The notes beneath the pieces were generated by a model. That model was given only the letters and a program-made list of their open reading frames with translations. It made no database searches and had not been told where the DNA came from. From Lachnospiraceae bacterium UBA7729 (lineage in GTDB: Bacteria > Bacillota > Clostridia > Lachnospirales > Lachnospiraceae), in the NCBI GenBank assembly GCA_002482005.1, contig DLFD01000014.1, positions 14,362-63,275 of the forward strand: a stretch of 48,914 nt of DNA, given 5' to 3'. The first letter of the stretch is position 1; each line of letters begins with the position of its first letter. Made by a program: the position numbers and the translations under genes. Positions 43,349-48,914 of the stretch are shown here, piece by piece.

Positions 43349-43373
43349 TCACCGGCTCTTATTCATAGTGCAG

Positions 43374-43402
43374 TTGACGTACGGTATTGCGTACGTTATA
43401 AT
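43374..43402 (+). promoter_or_regulatory. Toxin-antitoxin promoter with palindromic operator
   Basis: TTGACG (43374-43379) and a perfect TATAAT (43397-43402) with a 17-bp spacer. The spacer holds the palindrome ACGTACG-GTATTG-CGTACGT (43377-43396). Binding there would block RNA polymerase, the usual way antitoxins repress their own operon. Confidence 0.85.
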
Positions 43403-43425
43403 ATTCGAGAAAGGAGAATAATTTT

Positions 43426-43677
43426 ATGAATGCGATCAATATTACAAAAGCAAGGGAAAATATATATCAGCTGCTGAACGATGTGAATGAAAGCGGTATG
43501 CCAGTTACAATTACAAACGCAAGAGGAAAAAACGGTGTCCTTATCGGCGAAGACGACTGGAATGCTATTCAGGAAACTCTTTACCTGAACTCTGTTCCCG
43601 GCATGGCGGAGTCTCTCGAGAGGGGAAAAGCCACACCTGTTGATGAATGCATTTCGGAAGATGAGGTTGACTGGTGA
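43426..43677 (+). CDS. Antitoxin, Phd/YefM family
   Basis: An 83-residue antitoxin. The N-terminal DNA-binding part (MNAINITKARENIYQLLNDV) is typical of Phd/YefM proteins, followed by the strand IGEDDWNAIQETLYL. The C-terminal tail (about 55-83) wraps the toxin and is acidic at the end. It should neutralise the downstream YoeB-like toxin and repress the operon at the palindrome overlapping the promoter. AAGGAG stands before the ATG. Its stop overlaps the toxin's GTG start. Confidence 0.9.
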   Translation: MNAINITKARENIYQLLNDVNESGMPVTITNARGKNGVLIGEDDWNAIQETLYLNSVPGMAESLERGKATPVDECISEDEVDW

Positions 43678-43970
43678 GCTATAAGATTGTTTACGATCGG
43701 CAGGCAGTAAAAGATATCAAGAATCTGAAGTCTGCCGGTCTTGATGGAAAAGCGAAAGCTCTTATTAATATCATCCGGGAAGATCCTTTTCAGAATCCGC
43801 CCAGGTACGAGGCACTTGTTGGAAACCTCAGCGGTCTTTTCTCCAGACGCATCAATATTCAGCATCGCATCGTTTATCAGGTCTATCAACAGCATATCAC
43901 AGAGGACGGTGTTGAATTTGATGGTATTATAAAAGTCATCCGCATGTGGACACATTACGAAAAGATATAG
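43674..43970 (+). CDS. YoeB/Txe-family mRNA-cleaving toxin
   Basis: A 98-residue RelE-fold toxin that cuts mRNA on the ribosome. Family landmarks are the start KIVYDRQAVKDIKNLK, EALVGNLSGLFSRRINIQHR and the closing RMWTHYE with the C-terminal His-Tyr pair of YoeB. The start is GTG at 43674, overlapping the antitoxin stop by four bases, so the toxin depends on translation of the antitoxin. The catalytic Glu, Arg and His/Tyr positions seem intact. Confidence 0.92.
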   Translation: MSYKIVYDRQAVKDIKNLKSAGLDGKAKALINIIREDPFQNPPRYEALVGNLSGLFSRRINIQHRIVYQVYQQHITEDGVEFDGIIKVIRMWTHYEKI

Positions 43971-44073
43971 TAATTGATGATCCTGCGAAAACTGAAAAAA
44001 TAACTGAGGCTTCGGGCATGATTGTGGGTAAAACCTTCCGCCTAGCAACAACTAAATATTGAAAAACCACCCC

Positions 44074-44189
44074 GGCTCCTGTAAAGTATCAGCGACCAAA
44101 CATCAACGATATAGGAGAAAACCGGAATGGCTTCTGCTGATACTGTATTGAAGAAACTGATAAATGTCAACCATGTGGTTGTGACTTCA
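44074..44189 (+). mobile_element. Possible ISL3-type insertion sequence remnant
   Basis: GGCTCCTGTAAAGTA at 44074 resembles an ISL3 end, and from 44127 a frame with ribosome site ATAGGAG reads ASADTVLKKLINVNHVVV, like the beginning of such transposases. The similarity ends after about 22 codons. The stretch from 43971 to 44391 contains nothing else convincing. Confidence 0.35.
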
Positions 44190-44391
44190 CACCGCTTTTT
44201 ACTCTTCTGGCATCCCGGATTTTTCTGCATTACCCAGATCATGTCACGCTTTCCGCGTCATACCGTTTCTCTCATCTGCAAGAGAGAATCACCTCCTCGA
44301 ATTCTGCCCCGCGTGGCTGGTTCCTGTAACACTTCCTGACCAGCTGTGATATGATGATGTTGACCACATGCAATATTGCAAGGAGGAGCAG

Positions 44392-45969
44392 ATGCAGAGA
44401 CTTCCGATTGGCGTTCAGTCGTTTGAAAAGCTGCGCCGCAGCGGCGACTTGTATATCGACAAGACAACCTACATCTCAAGAATGCTTGAGGAAGGAACCG
44501 TATACTTTCTCAGCAGACCGCGCAGATTCGGCAAAAGCCTGCTACTGTCCACGATGGAATCCTACTTCGAAGGAAAGAAGGAGCTCTTCCGGGGCCTTGA
44601 CATATCGTCAGTAGAAGAACAGAAGCCTGAGCCCTGGATCAGCTATCCGGTGATTCATTTTAATCTGTCAGGAGGACAGTTTGACAAAGAGGATGGACTG
44701 CGTCAGATGCTGGAGTTCTCCCTCTCTGTCGCCATGGATCGATATGGAATTTCCAAGGACGAAATACAGGGAGAGATGATCTCCGTCCGCTTCAAAAGTC
44801 TGATCATGAAACTAGCTGAACAGATAGGACGGCCGGTAGTAGTCCTGGTAGACGAATACGACAAGCCTCTCCTGATGAACATGGCAGAACGTCCGGATCT
44901 TGAAGAAGAAAACCGCAGTCTGCTGAAAGCTTTTTTCGGTGTACTCAAGGATGCAGACAGTTTCCTTCACTTTGTGTTTATGACTGGAGTGACAAAGTTC
45001 AGCCAGGTTTCCATCTTCAGCGATCTCAATCAGCTGAGAGACATCTCCATGCTCCCCAGATACGCAGCAATATGCGGCATTACCGAGGAAGAAATATCCG
45101 AATGCCTCCTGCCGGAGATTGCCGCCATGGCGGCAGACCAGGGTCTCAGTATACAGTCATGTATGGACAGGCTGAAAGAGAACTATGATGGATATCACTT
45201 CAGCTTTGCCGGACCGGGAGTCTATAATCCATTCAGTCTCTTTAACGCACTCACTGACCATCTTTATGGAAGCTACTGGTACGAAAGCGGTACGCCAACC
45301 TTTCTGATTTCCTGTATCCGGGAGAGCGGAATCCTTGTAAAGGATTTCTCAGATGGAATCAGCGCCACATCAGATGAGATGACAGAATACCGCACAGGAG
45401 ATGATAATGTCATACCGCTTTTCTATCAATCAGGCTATCTGACAATAACCGGCTATGACAAAACATTCAACGAATATCAGCTGGGATTCCCCAATGCAGA
45501 GGTGAAGTACGGTTTCTTCCGGTCGCTGCTCCCCTCGCTGAAGCCACAGTATTCAGGCGCGGGGCGGTTCAGCGCCAGCCGCATGGTCCGGTTTCTGCAG
45601 GATGGCGACGTCGATGCGTTCATGACTATGATTCAGGCCTTGCTCGGAAGCATCCCCTATTATGAGGGCAAAGCACCGCAGAATGAACAGCAGTGGCGCA
45701 ATCTCGTATACGTGATCTTTTCCCTCCTGGGACAATATGTTTCAGCAGAGGTTCACTCTTCCGACGGGCGAAGCGACTTTGTTGTGGAAAACGCAGACTA
45801 TGTGTATCTCTTCGAGTTTAAGGAAGACAAAACTGCCCAGGACGCGCTTGATCAGATTGAAAAAAACGGGTACATCGTTCCATATCTGAGCAGCGGAAAG
45901 CGGATCGTGAAAATCGGAGCGAACTTCTCCTCCGGGAAGAAAACACTGGATGAGTGGAAGGTAGAATAA
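44392..45969 (+). CDS. AAA-ATPase-like protein with PD-(D/E)XK nuclease domain
   Basis: A 525-residue protein of the AAA-ATPase-like plus DUF1703 family, common in many copies in Bacteroidota and Clostridia. The N-terminal domain starts GVQSFEKLRRSGDLYIDKT and holds a P-loop variant (SRPRRFGKSLLLST, about 41-54) and a Walker B-type VVLVDEYDKPLL (about 145). The C-terminal PD-(D/E)XK part shows GRSDFVVENADYVYLFEFK (about 460-478), with the D-ExK residues. The ATG at 44392 was chosen because AGGAGG lies five bases upstream. Its role is unproven; links to DNA repair, mobile elements or defence have been suggested. Confidence 0.88.
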   Translation: MQRLPIGVQSFEKLRRSGDLYIDKTTYISRMLEEGTVYFLSRPRRFGKSLLLSTMESYFEGKKELFRGLDISSVEEQKPEPWISYPVIHFNLSGGQFDKEDGLRQMLEFSLSVAMDRYGISKDEIQGEMISVRFKSLIMKLAEQIGRPVVVLVDEYDKPLLMNMAERPDLEEENRSLLKAFFGVLKDADSFLHFVFMTGVTKFSQVSIFSDLNQLRDISMLPRYAAICGITEEEISECLLPEIAAMAADQGLSIQSCMDRLKENYDGYHFSFAGPGVYNPFSLFNALTDHLYGSYWYESGTPTFLISCIRESGILVKDFSDGISATSDEMTEYRTGDDNVIPLFYQSGYLTITGYDKTFNEYQLGFPNAEVKYGFFRSLLPSLKPQYSGAGRFSASRMVRFLQDGDVDAFMTMIQALLGSIPYYEGKAPQNEQQWRNLVYVIFSLLGQYVSAEVHSSDGRSDFVVENADYVYLFEFKEDKTAQDALDQIEKNGYIVPYLSSGKRIVKIGANFSSGKKTLDEWKVE

Positions 45970-46005
45970 AGGCTCAGTCCTGTCATCATAAGAAGGCTTA
46001 ACATT

Positions 46006-46359
46006 ATGTATTGTTCTGGATGCGGCACATGGATCCCCGATGGAGCGAAGTTCTGCCCTGAGTGTGGAAGACCCATCAGCTCAGCTCCGGCAGGCACGTC
46101 TCACTTTGCGGAGAATACGATTTCTGACGAGTACAGACCAATCTCGATGTGGGGATACTTCGGGTACGAGATTCTGTTCAGCATTCCGATCATTGGGCTG
46201 ATCCTGCTTCTGGTCTTCTCATGCGGCGGAACACAGAACAAGAATCTGCGGAATTTCGCCAGATCCTATTTCTGTTTCATGATCATCGTGACAGTAATCG
46301 TTGTAATTATTCTGCTGGTGTATACCGGAAACATGGCAGTACAGGCGCTGTCCTCTTAA
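46006..46359 (+). CDS. Zinc-ribbon membrane protein
   Basis: A 117-residue protein. The N-terminal zinc ribbon (MYCSGCGTWIPDGAKFCPECG, four Cys at 3, 6, 17 and 20) is followed by a short linker and two membrane helices (about 49-73 and 83-108). Such small zinc-ribbon proteins are frequent in Bacillota; their role is not known to me. It lies 36 bp after the AAA-ATPase gene and may be cotranscribed. AGAAGG lies before the start. Confidence 0.85.
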   Translation: MYCSGCGTWIPDGAKFCPECGRPISSAPAGTSHFAENTISDEYRPISMWGYFGYEILFSIPIIGLILLLVFSCGGTQNKNLRNFARSYFCFMIIVTVIVVIILLVYTGNMAVQALSS

Positions 46360-46411
46360 AGTATCAACTGCCATCATCTCTTTCTCTGTGATCCAGCAGA
46401 TTCCTGATGTT

Positions 46412-47077
46412 TCATGCTACGATCATCCGGAAGTATTCTTTCGCTTCTTTCAGCGATGGCAGAATGGCTTCAGCAAGCTTCCTCATCTCCTCGTCCGGCG
46501 GGATCAGATCAGGAACCATGATCGGATGCATGCCCGCGGCAGAAACGGCGCGCACACCGTTGAAGGAATCTTCGATGACATAGCATCTCTGTGGTGCGAA
46601 GCCCAGTTTCTCCGCTGCCGCGAGAAAAATCTCAGGATCCGGTTTGCTGCGGCGGATCATGTTTCCGCCGATGACCTGGTCAAAATAATCCAGAATTCCG
46701 TCATCTGAAAGTTCTTTCTCCACCACTTCGATATTCGTGGAAGAGGCGATGGCGAGTGGAATTTCCTGACTCTTCAGATCTTCCAGGATCTCCCGGACTC
46801 CTGGTTTCATGGGAACGCCATCCGCACAGCGGGTATTGAAGTACTCTGTCACCAAAGCCCAGCAATCTTCATATTCGAACCTATGCTGATACTTCTCATC
46901 AAATATGGCCTTACTCAGAGCACGGTTGATTCCCAGAAAGCGGTAACAGACCGATTCGATATCTTCTATGCCAAGATCTCTGGCGACCGCCTTCCATCCA
47001 TCAATATTGACTCTTTCCGAGTCTAACAGAACACCGTCCATGTCAAATATGACTGCGAAATCATTTGCTGCCGTCAC
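46412..47077 (-). CDS. HAD-superfamily sugar phosphatase/phosphoglucomutase-like
   Basis: A 221-residue cytosolic enzyme of the beta-phosphoglucomutase-like HAD group. The nucleophile motif is FDMDGVLLDSE, motif II is IASST, the Lys is in RSKPDPEIF and motif IV is VIEDSFNGVRA. Substrates are phosphorylated sugars or similar. The GTG at 47077 was chosen since GGAGG lies eight bases upstream; an ATG at 47155 overlapping the esterase stop would add 26 residues without family similarity. It follows the esterase fragment on the same strand. Confidence 0.9.
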   Translation of the reverse strand: MTAANDFAVIFDMDGVLLDSERVNIDGWKAVARDLGIEDIESVCYRFLGINRALSKAIFDEKYQHRFEYEDCWALVTEYFNTRCADGVPMKPGVREILEDLKSQEIPLAIASSTNIEVVEKELSDDGILDYFDQVIGGNMIRRSKPDPEIFLAAAEKLGFAPQRCYVIEDSFNGVRAVSAAGMHPIMVPDLIPPDEEMRKLAEAILPSLKEAKEYFRMIVA

Positions 47078-47151
47078 CGAATCTTCCTCCGCTTTGCGCC
47101 AAAGCCTGATCTTCGTCTGTCCCTTTCCGTCCACCCTGCTACGAGAGCAGT

Positions 47152-47865
47152 TCATTGTCCATCCCTATTCCGTCCGCTCCACCGGTCTAGACTGTCCAGC
47201 ACTATTTTCTTGATCTCCGGCTGGACAAAGGCCGCCGCCGCGTGATTGACACCTTCCACCAGGTACAGATTCACCTCAGAGCCATGGCTCTTAAGAGCTT
47301 CATAGAGGACCTCGCTATGCCGCATATCAACAAGCGTATCCTCTGTTCCGTGCAGGATCAGCATCGGCGGAGTACTTTTCCCGATGTAAGTTCTCGGATC
47401 CATGGACTTACCGATCTCCGCCTCATCCCGGATGAATGGAACCCCGGCCGCTATCGACTGCGGCTCCAGTTTCTTCCTGTACAGAGTCTGCTCATATCCT
47501 CTGGATGGATCTGCCAGATCCGGATTGCCGAAGTGAAGCATATCCACCGCCGGGTAGAAGAGAACGGCTCCCTTTACTGATGAAGAAGCTTCCTCATACT
47601 TTCCGCCTTCAAACTGCGGAAGGCCGCCGGTCACCGCGGTCAGTGCCGCCAGATGCCCTCCCGCCGATTCACCCATCACATAAAAACGGTCCGGGTCGAG
47701 ATTCCACTCTTCCGCGTGCACTTTCAGATAGCGGATCGCTGTCTTGATATCCATCAGCATCTCCGGGAAGAACCATGTCGCCGGCAGGCTGTAAGATACA
47801 CTGGCCACCACATAATCCTGCTTTGCGTAATATGAAAGCTCCGGCAGCCATACATTATTGTCCAC
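47152..47865 (-). pseudogene. 5'-truncated alpha/beta-hydrolase (carboxylesterase)
   Basis: A 237-codon frame starting at a GTG. It holds the nucleophile GESAGG (about residue 66), Asp in GTEDTLVD and His in GVNHAAAAF, so the triad is present, as in BD-FAE/HSL-type esterases. The N-terminal part with the oxyanion HGGG loop, about 60-70 residues, is missing: upstream in the same frame a TAG appears 22 codons before the GTG. The protein is therefore probably inactive. Confidence 0.7.
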
Positions 47866-47955
47866 TTCCTCGTCATCTGGCTGCTTGTCGCACGGACAAC
47901 TCCACTATTCACTGATCGTTTCATATCTGTCTTCATCTTCTTTTCCTATTGTTCA

Positions 47956-48907
47956 TTACTCTTCAGTTTCAATTCTCTGAACTGACGAAGCGTAAGTGTA
48001 GCCATTCTGATGGTAGATTTTTTCTGCAGCTGCAGCAAAGTCAGCAGAGTCCGTGAGTGGGATCAGTGGGCTTTCTGTTTTCTTATCCAGAAAAAGCTGA
48101 ACAAAGTGTTTAATCTCATGAACAAAGCCCTCTGGCTGCGGATCACTGTAAGATTCCAGCAGATGATCTTTCACATCATAGAGTTCTGTTCTCCTGCTGC
48201 CAAGAAAGTCATGCACCAATATGTACCCTTCGGTCCCGCTCACTGTTGCAGTCTGGCTTTTTTCAGAAACCAGCGATGCGCTTCCCAAACCTAACACACC
48301 GTCCTCAAAGCGGAGCTCCATTGTGACAGAAGTATCTACCATCCGTTCTGAGTTCATCTGGAGAAACCCCTGTACATTCTTCGGAAGCATGCCGGCTATC
48401 CCTGTAATGAACAGATAAGGGTAGACGCCCGCATCAAGCAAAGCGCCGCCGCCTACCTTTTGGTCCCAAAGCCGGAAATTCTTTGTTTCTTCATTGTATG
48501 GAAATTGGAAACAAAAATCCGCGCTGATCATACGTAAGTCACCAATTCTCCCCTCTTCAATCCATTGTTTCGTTTTTCTATAGCATGGCAGCGTTCTTGT
48601 CCAGAATGCCTCCATCACCAGTACATTCCTTTTTTTCGCTTCCTCAACTATAACCTCCGCTTCCGATTCATGGATCAGCATGGGTTTTTCGCACAAAACA
48701 GGTTTGCCGGCTTCTATGCATCTCAGAATGACCGGATAATGCATCGTGTGAACCAAAGCAATATAAAACAGCATCAACCTGCGGATCGCAGATAAGTTTT
48801 TCATAATTATTGTATGCTTTTGGAGCAGCGAACTCTTTTGCATAAGCTTCTGCCTTTTCTTCCGTTCGCGAAGCTACAGCATAAAGCTCCGCTGTAGCGG
48901 CCGACAT
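47956..48907 (-). pseudogene. Frameshifted Gfo/Idh/MocA oxidoreductase, partial
   Basis: An NAD(P)-dependent sugar oxidoreductase gene broken by a frameshift. The main part (from about 48765 down to 47956) reads YIALVHTMHYPVIL, AGKPVLCEKPM with the catalytic Lys of EKP, and GGGALLDAGVYPYLF. The upstream part (48907-48769) reads SAATAELYAVASRTEEKA and then DPQVDAV. The two join if one base is removed from the four A residues at 48765-48768. A TAA also stands two codons before the first Met, so the GxGxxG end of the Rossmann fold is missing or broken. A sequencing error is possible. Confidence 0.75.
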
Positions 48908-48914
48908 CTTTTAC

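Overview
The window looks like a chromosomal segment of an anaerobic, moderately GC-rich Bacillota, most like a gut Lachnospiraceae-type Clostridia. The reasons are the strong GGAGG ribosome sites, AsrABC sulfite reductase, an iron-dependent alcohol dehydrogenase, the VTC/DUF4956 module and JetABCD, together with the protein styles. This assignment is by recognition only; no 16S or other marker gene is present.

Left part (1-11 kb). A carbohydrate ABC importer (binding protein plus two permeases, no ATPase) is read leftward, with an AraC-type regulator and a MATE exporter upstream. The asrABC operon follows with a clear terminator. Glycogen synthase glgA is read the other way, facing a shared two-way terminator at about 11.03 kb.

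Nitrate/molybdenum operon (11.0-18.7 kb, minus strand). It encodes a NarB-like molybdopterin nitrate reductase, a four-cluster ferredoxin, an NADH:acceptor flavoprotein, a TDT/TehA-family anion channel, moeA, a mobA-mobB fusion, and a stub of an ABC exporter. A structured 76-nt element sits in its leader, and a second copy lies at 48-124.

Central part (18.9-23.9 kb). It holds an iron alcohol dehydrogenase and a HPr-D-lactate dehydrogenase fusion that keeps His15 but has Asn at position 46. It also holds a conserved small protein with a large palindromic leader, and a secreted tannase-like protein that has lost its nucleophile region.

Cell-envelope operon (23.8-31.8 kb). The plus-strand order is GT2-GtrA glycosyltransferase, VTC polyphosphate polymerase, DUF4956 membrane protein, a 23-residue peptide, a phosphodiester glycosidase, a small membrane protein and a secreted DUF4353 protein. 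A convergent two-component system (histidine kinase and OmpR-type regulator) follows, and two similar AT-rich boxes lie in front of the first two genes.

Accessory region (32-48.9 kb). A complete Wadjet JetABCD anti-plasmid system is bordered by debris: a wall-protein tail, a LigB-dioxygenase fragment with an orphan terminator, a truncated IS1380 transposase, a DUF4405 fragment and a possible ISL3 remnant. Among the debris lie an unknown membrane-anchored protein, an SH3b protein, a RelB/YoeB toxin-antitoxin pair with a palindromic operator inside its promoter, an AAA-ATPase/PD-(D/E)XK protein and a zinc-ribbon protein. At the right edge are a HAD phosphatase, a 5'-truncated esterase and a frameshifted Gfo/Idh/MocA oxidoreductase. 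No tRNA, rRNA or CRISPR array was recognised.
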